Assembly (NCBI GenBank): GCA_040954595.2
Contig: CM082593.2
Location: 3,472,001 to 3,536,000 of the forward strand
Length of the DNA stretch: 64,000 nt
From: Balanoglossus misakiensis
Lineage: Eukaryota > Hemichordata
Direction: 5' to 3'
The first letter of the stretch is position 1; each line of letters starts with the position of its first letter. Positions 11,790-25,200 of this stretch are shown one piece after another. The translations under genes were made by a program, and so were the position numbers. Below the pieces are notes generated by a model, which saw nothing but the letters and a program-made list of their open reading frames with translations, ran no database searches and had not been told where the DNA came from.

Positions 11790-14700
11790 GCTCATGGATT
11801 TTAGCTCATGAAAATTATCAAAAAAGTGACCATTTTCCGACTTTGCGGATTTTAGTGTTTTTGTCATTTCTGGACATTTATATTGTGTGATTTTCATGAG
11901 CTATAACCCATGGTTTTTATCAAAAAATGACCAAATTTTGAAAATTCACGAAGTCGAAAAATTGACATTTCTGGATGATTTTCATGAGCTATAACCCATG
12001 GTTTTTATCAAAAAATCACCAAATTTTGAAAATCCGCGAAGTCGAAAAATTGACATTTCTGGATGATTTTCATGAGCTATAACCCATGGTTTTTATCAAA
12101 AAATCACCAAATTTTGAAATTCCGCGAAGTCGAAAAATTGACATTTCTGGATGATTTTCATGAGCTATAACCCATGGTTTTTATCAAAAAATGACCAAAT
12201 TTTGAAAATTCGCGAAGTCGAAAAATTGACATTTCTGGATGATTTTCATGAGATATAACCCATGGTTTTTATCAAAAAATGACCAAATTTTGAAAATCCG
12301 CGAAGTCGAAAAATTGACATTTCTGGATGATTTTCATGAGCTATAACCCATGGTTTTTATCAAAAAATCACAAAATTTTGAAAATCCGCGAAGTCGAAAA
12401 ATTGACATTTCTGGATGATTTTCATGAGCTATAACCCATGGTTTTTATCAAAAAATCACCAAATTTTGAAATTCCGCGAAGTCGAAAAATTGACATTTCT
12501 GGATGATTTTCATGAGCTATAACCCATGGTTTTTATCAAAAAATGACCAAATTTTGAAAATTCGCGAAGTCGAAAAATTGACATTTCTGGATGATTTTCA
12601 TGAGATATAACCCATGGTTTTTATCAAAAAATGACCAAATTTTGAAAATCCGCGAAGTCGAAAAATTGACATTTCTGGATGATTTTCATGAGCTATAACC
12701 CATGGTTTTTATCAAAAAATCACCAAATTTTGAAAATCCGCGAAGTCGAAAAATTGACATTTCTGGATGATTTTCATGAGCTATAACCCATGGTTTTTAT
12801 CAAAAAATCACCAAATTTTGAAATTCCGCGAAGTCGAAAAATTGACATTTCTGGATGATTTTCATGAGCTATAACCCATGGTTTTTATCAAAAAACCACC
12901 AAATTTTGAAAATCCGCGAAGTCGAAAAATTGACATTTCTGGATGATTTTCATGAGCTATAACCCATGGTTTTTATCAAAAAATCACCAAATTTTGAAAA
13001 TCCGCGAAGTCGAAAAATTGACATTTCTGGATGATTTTCATGGGCTATAACCCATGGTTTTTATCAAAAAATCACCAAATTTTGAAAATCCGCGAAGTCG
13101 AAAAATTGACATTTCTGGATGATTTTCATGGGCTATAACCCATGGTTTTTATCAAAAAATGACCAAATTTTGAAAATTCGCGAAGTCGAAAAATTGACAT
13201 TTCTGGATGATTTTCATGGGCTATAACCCATGGTTTTTATCAAAAAATGACCAAATTTTGAAAATCCGCGAAGTCGAAAAATTGACATTTCTGGATGATT
13301 TTCATGAGCTATAACCCATGGTTTTATCAAAAAATCACCAAATTTTGAAAATCCGCGAAGTCGAAAAATTGACATTTCTGGATGATTTTCATGGGCTATA
13401 ACCCATGGTTTTTATCAAAAAATCACCAAATTTTGAAAATCCGCGAAGTCGAAAAATTGACATTTCTGGATGATTTTCATGGGCTATAACCCATGGTTTT
13501 TATCAAAAAATGACCAAAATTTTGAAAATTCGCGAAGTCGAAAAATTGACATTTCTGGATGATTTTCATGGGCTATAACCCATGGTTTTTATCAAAAAAT
13601 GACCAAATTTTGAAAATTCGCGAAGTCGAAAAATTGACATTTCTGGATGATTTTCATGGGCTATAACCCATGGTTTTTATCAAAAAATCACCAAATTTTG
13701 AAAATCCGCGAAGTCGAAAAATTGACATTTCTGGATGATTTTCATGAGCTATAACCCATGGTTTTTATCAAAAAATCACCAAATTTTGAAAATCCGCGAA
13801 GTCGAAAAATTGACATTTCTGGATGATTTTCATGAGCTATAACCCATGGTTTTTATCAAAAAATCACCAAATTTTGAAAATACGCGAAGTCGAAGAATTG
13901 ACATTTCTGGATGATTTTCATGAGCTATAACCCATGGTTTTTATCAAAAAATCACCAAATTTTGAAATTCCGCGAAGTCGAAAAATTGACATTTCTGGAT
14001 GATTTTCATGAGCTATAACCCATGGTTTTTATCAAAAAATCACCAAATTTTGAAAATTCGCGAAGTCGAAAAATTGACACTTCTGGATGATTTTCATGGG
14101 CTATAACCCATGGTTTTTATCAAAAAATGACCAAAATTTTGAAAAATCGCGAAGTCGAAAAATTGACATTTCTGGATGATTTCCATGAGCTATAACCCAT
14201 GGTTTTTATCAAAAAATCACCAAATTTTGAAAATCCGCAAAGTCGAAACATTGACATTTCTGGATGATTTTCATGAGCTATAACCCATGGTTTTTATCAA
14301 AAAATCACCAAATTTTGAAATTCCGCGATGTCGAAAAATTGACATTTCTGGATGATTTTCATGGACTATAACCCATGGTTTTTATCAAAAAATCACCAAA
14401 TTTTGAAATTCCGCGAAGTCGAAAAATTGACATTTCTGGATGATTTTCATGGGCTATAACCCATGGTTTTTATCAAAAAATCACCAAATTTTGAAATTCC
14501 GCGAAGTCGAAAAATTGACATTTCTGGATGATTTTCATGGGCTATAACCCATGGTTTTTATCAAAAAATCACCAAATTTTGAAATTTCGCGAAGTCGAAA
14601 AATTGACATTTCTGGATGATTTTCATGAGCTATAACCCATGGTTTTATCAAAAAATCACCAAATTTTGAAAATCCGCGAAGTCGAAAAATTGACATTTCT

Positions 14701-17700
14701 GGATGATTTTCATGGGCTATAACCCATGGTTTTTATCAAAAAATCACCAAATTTTGAAAATCCGCGAAGTCGAAAAATTGACATTTCTGGATGATTTTCA
14801 TGGGCTATAACCCATGGTTTTTGTCGAAAAACCACCAAATTTTGAAAATTCGCGAAGTCGAAAAATTGACATTTCTGGATGATTTTCATGGGCTATAACC
14901 CATGGTTTTTATCAAAAAATCACCAAATTTTGAAAATCCGCGAAGTCGAAAAATTGACATTTCTGGATGATTTTCATGAGCTATAACCCATGGTTTTTTT
15001 TCAAAAAATCACCAAATTTTGAAAATCCGCGAAGTCGAAAAATTGACATTTCTGGATGATTTTCATGAGCTATAACCCATGGTTTTTATCAAAAAACCAC
15101 CAAATTTTGAAAATCCGCGAAGTCGAAAAATTGACATTTCTGGATGATTTTCATGGGCTATAACCCATGGTTTTTATCAAAAAATCACCAAATTTTGAAA
15201 ATCCGCGAAGTCGAAAAATTGACATTTCTGGATGATTTTCATGAGCTATAACCCATGGTTTTTATCAAAAAATCACCAAATTTTCAAAATCCGCGAAGTC
15301 GAAAAATTGACATTTCTGGATGATTTTCATGAGCTATAACCCATGGTTTTTATCAAAAAATCACCAAATTTTGAAAATCCGCGAAGTCGAAAAATTGACA
15401 TTTCTGGATGATTTTCATGAGCTATAACCAATGGTTTTTATCAAAAAATCACCAAATTTTGAAAATCCGCGAAGTCGAAAAATGGACATTTCTGGATGAT
15501 TTTCATGAGCTATAACCCATGGTTTTTATCAAAAAATCACCAAATTTTGAAAATCCGCGAAGTCGAAAAATGGACATTTCTGGATGATTTTCATGAGCTA
15601 TAACCCATGGTTTTTATCAAAAAATGACCAAATTTTGAAAATCCGCGAAGTCGAAAAATTGACATTTCTGGATGATTTTCATGAGCTATAACCCATGGTT
15701 TTTATCAAAAAATCACCAAATTTTGAAAATCCTCGAAGTCGAAAAATTGACATTTCTGGATGATTTTCATGAGCTATAACCCATGGTTTTTATCAAAAAA
15801 TCACCAAATTTTGAAAATCCGCGAAGTCGAAAAATTGACATTTCTGGATGATTTTCATGGGCTATAACCCATGGTTTTTATCAAAAAATCACCAAATTTT
15901 GAAATTCGGCGAAGTCGAAAAATTGACATTTCTGGATGATTTTCATGGGCTATAACCCATGGTTTTTATCAAAAAATCACCAAATTTTGAAATTCCGCGA
16001 AGTCGAAAAATTGACATTTCTGGATGATTTTCATGAGCTATAACCCATGGTTTTTATCAAAAAATCACCAAATTTTGAAAATCCGCGAAGTCGAAAAATT
16101 GACATTTCTGGACTATTTTCATGGGCTATAACCCATGGTTTTTGTCGAAAAACCACCAAATTTTGAAAATCCGCGAAGTCGAAAAATTGACATTTCTGGA
16201 CGATTTTCATGGGCTATAACCAATGGTTTTTGTCGAAAAACCACCAAATTTTGAAAATCCGCGAAGTCGAAAAATTGACATTTCTGGATGATTTTCATGA
16301 GCTATAACCCATGGTTTTTATCAAAAAATCACCAAATTTTCAAAATCCGCGAAGTCGAAAAATTGACATTTCTGGATGATTTTCATGAGCTATAACCCAT
16401 GGTTTTTATCAAAAAATCACCAAATTTTGAAAATCCGCGAAGTCGAAAAATTGACATTTCTGGATGATTTTCATGAGCTATAACCAATGGTTTTTATCAA
16501 AAAATCACCAAATTTTGAAAATCCGCGAAGTCGAAAAATGGACATTTCTGGATGATTTTCATGAGCTATAACCCATGGTTTTTATCAAAAAATCACCAAA
16601 TTTTGAAAATCCGCGAAGTCGAAAAATGGACATTTCTGGATGATTTTCATGAGCTATAACCCATGGTTTTTATCAAAAAATCACCAAATTTTGAAAATCC
16701 GCGAAGTCGAAAAATGGACATTTCTGGATGATTTTCATGAGCTATAACCCATGGTTTTTATCAAAAAATGACCAAATTTTGAAAATCCGCGAAGTCGAAA
16801 AATTGACATTTCTGGATGATTTTCATGAGCTATAACCCATGGTTTTTATCAAAAAATCACCAAATTTTGAAAATCCTCGAAGTCGAAAAATTGACATTTC
16901 TGGATGATTTTCATGAGCTATAACCCATGGTTTTTATCAAAAAATCACCAAATTTTGAAAATCCGCGAAGTCGAAAAATTGACATTTCTGGATGATTTTC
17001 ATGGGCTATAACCCATGGTTTTTATCAAAAAATCACCAAATTTTGAAATTCCGCGAAGTCGAAAAATTGACATTTCTGGATGATTTTCATGGGCTATAAC
17101 CCATGGTTTTTATCAAAAAATCACCAAATTTTGAAATTCCGCGAAGTCGAAAAATTGACATTTCTGGATGATTTTCATGAGCTATAACCCATGGTTTTTA
17201 TCAAAAAATCACCAAATTTTGAAAATCCGCGAAGTCGAAAAATTGACATTTCTGGACTATTTTCATGGGCTATAACCCATGGTTTTTGTCGAAAAACCAC
17301 CAAATTTTGAAAATCCGCGAAGTCGAAAAATTGACATTTCTGGACGATTTTCATGGGCTATAACCAATGGTTTTTGTCGAAAAACCACCAAATTTTGAAA
17401 ATCCGCGAAGTCGAAAAATTGACATTTCTGGATGATTTTCATGGGCTATAACCCATGGTTTTTGTCGAAAAACCACCAAATTTTGAAAATCCGCGAAGTC
17501 GAAAAATTGACATTTCTGGATGATTTTCATGAGCTATAACCCATGGTTTTTATCAAAAAATCACCAAATTTTGAAAATCCGCGAAGTCGAAAAATTGACA
17601 TTTCTGGATGATTTTCATGGGCTATAACCCATGGTTTTTATCAAAAAATCACCAAATTTTGAAAATCATCGAAGTCGAAAAATTGACATTTTTGGATGAT

Positions 17701-20700
17701 TTTCATGAGCTATAACCCATGGTTTTTGTCGAAAAATCACCAAATTTTGAAAACCCGCGAAGTCGAAAAATTGACATTTCTGGATGATTTTCATGGGCTA
17801 TAACCCATGGTTTTTATCAAAAAATCACCAAATTTTGAAATTCCGCGAAGTCGAAAAATTGACATTTCTGGATGATTTTCATGAGCTATAACCCATGGTT
17901 TTTATCAAAAAATCACCAAATTTTGAAAATCCGCGAAGTCGAAAAATTGACATTTCTGGATGATTTTCATGGGCTATAACCCATGGTTTTTGTCGAAAAA
18001 CCACCAAATTTTGAAAATCCGCGAAGTCGAAAAATTGACATTTCTGGATGATTTTCATGGGCTATAACCCATGGTTTTTGTCGAAAAACCACCAAATTTT
18101 GAAAATCCGCGAAGTCGAAAAATTGACATTTCTGGATGATTTTCATGAGCTATAAACCATGGTTTTTATCAAAAAATCACCAAATTTTGAAAATCCGCGA
18201 AGTCGAAAAATTGACATTTCTGGATGATTTTCATGGGCTATAACCCATGGTTTTTGTCGAAAAACCACCAAATTTTGAAAATCCGCGAAGTCGAAAAATT
18301 GACATTTCTGGATGATTTTCATGGGCTATAACCCATGGTTTTTGTCGAAAAACCACCAAATTTTGAAAATCCGCGAAGTCGAAAAATTGACATTTCTGGA
18401 TGATTTTCATGGGCTATAACCCATGGTTTTTGTCGAAAAACCACCAAATTTTGAAAATTCGCGAAGTCGAAAAATTGACATTTCTGGATGATTTTCATGG
18501 GCTATAACCCATGGTTTTTGTCGAAAAACCACCAAATTTTGAAAATTCGCGAAGTCGAAAAATTGACATTTCTGGATGATTTTCATGGGCTATAACCCAT
18601 GGTTTTTAACAAAAAATTACCAAATTTTGAAAATCCGCGAAGTCGAAAAATTGACATTTCTGGATGATTTTCATGGGCTATAACCCATGGTTTTTGTCGA
18701 AAAACCACCAAATTTTGAAAATTCGCGAAGTCGTAAAATTGACATTTCTGGATGATTTTCATGAGCTATAACCCATGGTTTTTATCAAAAAATGACCAAA
18801 TTTTGAAAATCCGCGAAGTCGAAAAATTGACATTTCTGGATGATTTTCATGAGCTATAACCCATGGTTTTTATCAAAAAATGACCAAATTTTGAAAATCC
18901 GCGAAGTCGAAAAATTGACATTTCTGGATGATTTTCATGAGCTATAAACCATGGTTTTTATCAAAAAATCACCAAATTTTGAAAATCCGCGAAGTCGAAA
19001 AATTGACATTTCTGGATGATTTTCATGGGCTATAACCCATGGTTTTTGTCGAAAAACCACCAAATTTTGAAAATCCGCGAAGTCGAAAAATTGACATTTC
19101 TGGATGATTTTCATGGGCTATAACCCATGGTTTTTGTCGAAAAACCACCAAATTTTGAAAATCCGCGAAGTCGAAAAATTGACATTTCTGGATGATTTTC
19201 ATGGGCTATAACCCATGGTTTTTGTCGAAAAACCACCAAATTTTGAAAATTCGCGAAGTCGTAAAATTGACATTTCTGGATGATTTTCATGAGCTATAAC
19301 CCATGGTTTTTATCAAAAAATGACCAAATTTTGAAAATCCGCGAAGTCGAAAAATTGACATTTCTGGATGATTTTCATGAGCTATAACCCATGGTTTTTA
19401 TCAAAAAATGACCAAATTTTGAAAATCCGCGAAGTCGAAAAATTGACATTTCTGGATGATTTTCATGGGCTATAACCCATGGTTTTTGTCGAAAAACCAC
19501 CAAATTTTGAAAATCCGCGAAGTCGAAAAATTGACATTTCTGGATGATTTTCATGGGCTATAACCCATGGTTTTTGTCGAAAAACCACCAAATTTTGAAA
19601 ATTCGCGAAGTCGAAAAATTGACATTTCTGGATGATTTTCATGGGCTATAACCCATGGTTTTTGTCGAAAAACCACCAAATTTTGAAAATTCGCGAAGTC
19701 GAAAAATTGACATTTCTGGATGATTTTCATGGGCTATAACCCATGGTTTTTGTCGAAAAACCACCAAATTTTGAAAATTCGCGAAGTCGAAAAATTGACA
19801 TTTCTGGATGATTTTCATGGGCTATAACCCATGGTTTTTGTCGAAAAACCACCAAATTTTGAAAATTCGCGAAGTCGAAAAATTGACATTTCTGGATGAT
19901 TTTCATGGGCTATAACTCATGGTTTTTGTCGAAAAACCACCAAATTTTGAAAATTCGCGAAGTCGAAAAATTGACATTTCTGGATGATTTTCATGGGCTA
20001 TAACCCATGGTTTTTGTCGAAAAACCACCAAATTTTGAAAATTCGCGAAGTCGAAAAATTGACATTTCTGGATGATTTTCATGGGCTATAACCCATGGTT
20101 TTTGTCGAAAAACCACCAAATTTGAAAATACGCGAAGTCGTAAAATTGACATTTCTGGATGATTTTCATGAGCTATAACCCATGGTTTTTATCAAAAAAT
20201 CACCAAATTTTGAAAATCCGCGAAGTCGAAAAATTGACATTTCTGGATGATTTTCATGGGCTATAACCCATGGTTTTTGTCGAAAAACCACCAAATTTGA
20301 AAATACGCGAAGTCGTAAAATTGACATTTCATGATGATTTTCATGGGCTATAACCCATGGTTTTTATCAAAAAATCACCAAATTTTGAAAATCCGCGAAG
20401 TCAAAAAATTGACATGTCTGGATGATTTTCATGGGCTATAACCCATGGTTTTTATCAAAAAATCACCAAATTTTGAAATTCCGCGAAGTCGAAAAATTGA
20501 CATTTCTGGATGATTTTCATGAGCTATAACCCATGGTTTTTATCAAAAAATCACCAAATTTTGAAAATCCGCGAAGTCGAAAAATTGACATTTCTGGATG
20601 ATTTTCATGAGCTATAACCAATGGTTTTTATCAAAAAATCACCAAATTTTGAAAATCCGCGAAGTCGTAAAATTGACATTTCTGGATGATTTTCATGAGC

Positions 20701-22237
20701 TATAACCCATGGTTTTTATCATAAAAATCACCAAATTTTGAAAATCCGCGAAGTCGAAAAATTGACATTTCTGGATGATTTTCATGAGCTATAACCCATG
20801 GTTTTTGTCGAAAAACCACCAAATTTTGAAAATTCGCGAAGTCGAAAAATTGACATTTCTGGATGATTTTCATGGGCTATAACCCATGGTTTTTGTCGAA
20901 AAACCACCAAATTTTGAAAATTCGCGAAGTCGAAAAATTGACATTTCTGGATGATTTTCATGGGCTATAACCCATGGTTTTTGTCGAAAAACCACCAAAT
21001 TTTGAAAATTCGCGAAGTCGAAAAATTGACATTTCTGGATGATTTTCATGGGCTATAACCCATGGTTTTTGTCGAAAAACCACCAAATTTTGAAAATTCG
21101 CGAAGTCGAAAAATTGACATTTCTGGATGATTTTCATGGGCTATAACCCATGGTTTTTGTCGAAAAACCACCAAATTTTGAAAATTCGCGAAGTCGAAAA
21201 ATTGACATTTCTGGATGATTTTCATGGGCTATAACCCATGGTTTTTGTCGAAAAACCACCAAATTTTGAAAATTCGCGAAGTCGAAAAATTGACATTTCT
21301 GGATGATTTTCATGGGCTATAACCCATGGTTATTGTCGAAAAACCACCAAATTTTGAAAATCCGTGAAGTCGAAAAATTGACATTTCTGGATGATTTTCA
21401 TGAGCTATAACCCATGGTTTTTGTCGAAAAACCACCAAATTTTGAAAATTCGCGAAGTCGAAAAATTGACATTTCTGGATGATTTTCATGAGCTATAACC
21501 CATGGTTTTTGTCGAAAAACCACCAAATTTTGAAAATTCGCGAAGTCGAAAAATTGACATTTCTGGATGATTTTCATGGGCTATAACCCATGGTTTTTGT
21601 CGAAAAACCACCAAATTTTGAAAATTGGCGAAGTCGTAAAATTGACATTTCTGGATGATTTTCATGAGCTATAACCCATGGTTTTTATCATAAAAATCAC
21701 CAAATTTTGAAAATCCGCGAAGTCGAAAAATTGACATTTCTGGATGATTTTCATGAGCTATAACCCATGGTTTTTGTCGAAAAACCACCAAATTTTTAAA
21801 ATTCGCGAAGTCGAAAAATTGACATTTCTGGATGATTTTCATGGGCTATAACCCATGGTTTTTGTCGAAAAACCACCAAATTTTGAAAATTCGCGAAGTC
21901 GAAAAATTGACATTTCTGGATGATTTTCATGGGCTATAACCCATGGTTTTTGTCGAAAAACCACCAAATTTTGAAAATCCGCGAAGTCGAAAAATTGACA
22001 CTTCTGGATGATTTTCATGGGCTATGACCCATGGTTTTTGTCGAAAAACCACCAAATTTTGAAAATTCGCGAAGTCGAAAAATTGACATTTCTGGATGAT
22101 TTTCATGAGCTATAACCCATGGTTTTTGTCGAAAAACCACCAAATTTTGAAAATTCGCGAAGTCGAAAAATTAACATTTCTGGATGATTTTCATTGGCTA
22201 TAACCCATGGTTTTTGTCGAAAAACCACCGCGAAGTC
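11790..22237 (+). repeat. 88-bp satellite array, left arm
   Basis: About 118 head-to-tail copies of an 88-bp, AT-rich unit. Each carries an NcoI-like CCATGG and usually a CGCGAAGTCGAAAAATTG segment. The outermost copies (11790-11890) are strongly degenerate and regular units start near 11889. Near the outer edge most units are of type A (ATGAGCTATAA with TTATCAAAAAATCACC). Toward the centre type B dominates (ATGGGCTATAA with TTGTCGAAAAACCACC). Not coding: the period is not a multiple of three and frames break at unit variants. Confidence 0.97.
15281..17370 (+). repeat. Higher-order repeat of 12-13 satellite units
   Basis: A series of private variants recurs in the same order 1056-1144 bp apart. 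TTTTCAAAATCC occurs at 15281 and 16337, TAACCAATGG at 15426 and 16482, AATCCTCG at 15728 and 16872, GACTATTTT at 16111 and 17255, and GACGATTTT at 16199 and 17343. The offset rises by one 88-bp unit because the AAAATGGAC variant occurs twice in the first copy and three times in the second. Confidence 0.8.
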
Positions 22238-22246
22238 GACTTCGCG
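22229..22246. repeat. Palindromic junction of the two satellite arms
   Basis: An 18-bp perfect palindrome, CGCGAAGTCGACTTCGCG, is centred between 22237 and 22238. Units to the left read forward and units to the right are reverse-complemented. The last left unit lacks about 14 bp (the AAATTTTGAAAATT segment) next to the junction, so the two arms are not perfect mirror images here. Confidence 0.95.
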
Positions 22247-25200
22247 AATTTTCAAAATTTGGTGGTTTTTCGACAAAAACCATGGGTTATAGCCCATGAA
22301 AATCATCCAGAAATGTCAATTTTTCGACTTCGCGAATTTTCAAAATTTGGTGGTTTTTCGACAAAAACCATGGGTTATAGCCCATGAAAATCATGTCAAT
22401 TTTTCGACTTCGCGGATTTTCAAAATTTGGTGATTTTTTGATAAAAACCATGGGTTATAGCTCATGAAAATCATCCAGAAATGTCAATTTTTCGACTTCG
22501 CGAATTTTCAAAATTTGGTGGTTTTTCGACAAAAACCATGGGTTATAGCCCATGAAAATCATCCAGAAATGTCAATTTTTCGACTTCGCGAATTTTCAAA
22601 ATTTGGTGGTTTTTCGACAAAAACCATGGGTTATAGCCCATGAAAATCATGTCAATTTTTAGACTTCGCGAATTTTCAAAATTTGGTGGTTTTTCGACAA
22701 AAACCATGGGTTATAGCCCATGAAAATCATCCAGAAATGTCAATTTTTCGACTTCGCGAATTTTCAAAATTTGGTGGTTTTTCGACAAAAACCATGGGTT
22801 ATAGCTCATGAAAATCATCCAGAAATGTCAATTTTTCGACTTCGCGAATTTTCAAAATTTGGTGGTTTTTCGACAAAAACCATGGGTTATAGCCCATGAA
22901 AATCATCCAGAAATGTCAATTTTTCGACTTCGCGAATTTTCAAAATTTGGTGGTTTTTCGACAAAAACCATGGGTTATAGCCCATGAAAATCATCCAGAA
23001 ATGTCAATTTTTCGACTTCGCGAATTTTCAAAATTTGGTGGTTTTTCGACAAAAACCATGGGTTATAGCCCATGAAAATCATCCAGAAATGTCAATTTTT
23101 CGACTTCGCGAATTTTCAAAATTTGGTGGTTTTTCGACAAAAACCATGGGTTATAGCCCATGAAAATCATCCAGAAATGTCAATTTTTCGACTTCGCGGA
23201 TTTTCAAAATTTGGTGATTTTTCGACAAAAACCATGGGTTATAGCCCATGAAAACATCCAGAAATGTCAATTTTTCGACTTCGCGAATTTTCAAAATTTG
23301 GTGGTTTTTCGACAAAAACCATGGGTTATAGCCCATGAAAATCATCCAGAAATGTCAATTTTTCGACTTCGCGAATTTTCAAAATTTGGTGGTTTTTCGA
23401 CAAAAACCATGGGTTATAGCCCATGAAAATCATCCAGAAATGTCAATTTTTCGACTTCGCGAATTTTCAAAATTTGGTGGTTTTTCGACAAAAACCATGG
23501 GTTATAGCCCATGAAAATCATCCAGAAATGTCAATTTTTCGACTTCGCGAATTTTCAAAATTTGGTGGTTTTTCGACAAAAACCATGGGTTATAGCTCAT
23601 GAAAATCATCCAGAAATGTCAATTTTTCGACTTCGCGAATTTTCAAAATTTGGTGGTTTTTCGACAAAAACCATGGGTTATAGCCCATGAAAATCATCCA
23701 GAAATGTCAATTTTTCGACTTCGCGGATTTTCAAAATTTGGTGATTTTTTGATAAAAACCATGGGTTATAGTTCATGAAAATCATCCAGAAATGTCAATT
23801 TTTCGACTTCACGAATTTTCAAAATTTGGTGGTTTTTCGACAAAAACCATGGGTTATAGCCCATGAAAATCATCCAGAAATGTCAATTTTTCGACTTCGC
23901 GAATTTTCAAAATTTGGTGGTTTTTCGACAAAAACCATGGGTTATAGCCCATGAAAATCATCCAGAAATGTCAATTTTTTGACTTCGCGAATTTTCAAAA
24001 TTTGGTGGTTTTTCGACAAAAACCATGGGTTATAGCCCATGAAAATCATCCAGAAATGTCAATTTTTCGACTTCGCGAATTTCAAAATTTGGTGGTTTTT
24101 CGACAAAAACCATGGGTTATAGCCCATGAAAATCATCCAGAAATGTCAATTTTTCGACTTCGCTGATTTTCAAAATTTGGTGATTTTTCGATAAAAACCA
24201 TGGGTTATAGCTCATGAAAATCATCCAGAAATGTCAATTTTTCGACTTCGCGGATTTTCAAAATTTGGTGATTTTTTGATAAAAACCATGGGTTATAGCT
24301 CATGAAAATCATCCAGAAATGTCAATTTTACGACTTCGCGGATTTTCAAAATTTGGTGGTTTTTCGACAAAAACCATGGGTTATAGCCCATGAAAATCAT
24401 CCAGAAATGTCAATTTTTCGACTTCGCGAATTTTCAAAATTTGGTGGTTTTTCGACAAAAACCATGGGTTATAGCCCATGAAAATCATCCAGAAATGTCA
24501 ATTTTTCGACTTCGCGAATTTTCAAAATTTGGTGGTTTTTCGACAAAAACCATGGGTTATAGCCCATGAAAATCATCCAGAAATGTCAATTTTTCGACTT
24601 CGCGAATTTTCAAAATTTGGTGGTTTTTCGACAAAAACCATGGGTTATAGCCCATGAAAATCATCCAGAAATGTCAATTTTTCGACTTCGCGGATTTTCA
24701 AAATTTGGTGGTTTTTCGACAAAAACCATGGGTTATAGCCCATGAAAATCATCCAGAAATGTCAATTTTTCGACTTCGCGAATTTTCAAAATTTGGTGGT
24801 TTTTCGACAAAAACCATGGGTTATAGCCCATGAAAATCATCCAGAAATGTCAATTTTTCGACTTCGCGAATTTTCAAAATTTGGTGGTTTTTCGACAAAA
24901 ACCATGGGTTATAGCTCATGAAAATCATCCAGAAATGTCAATTTTTCGACTTCGCGAATTTTCAAAATTTGGTGGTTTTTCGACAAAAACCATGGGTTAT
25001 AGCTCATGAAAATCATCCAGAAATGTCAATTTTTCGACTTCGCGGATTTTCAAAATTTGGTGGTTTTTCGACAAAAACCATGGGTTATAGCCCATGAAAA
25101 TCATCCAGAAATGTCAATTTTTCGACTTCGCGAATTTTCAAAATTTGGTGATTTTTTGATAAAAACCATGGGTTATAGTTCATGAAAATCATCCAGAAAT

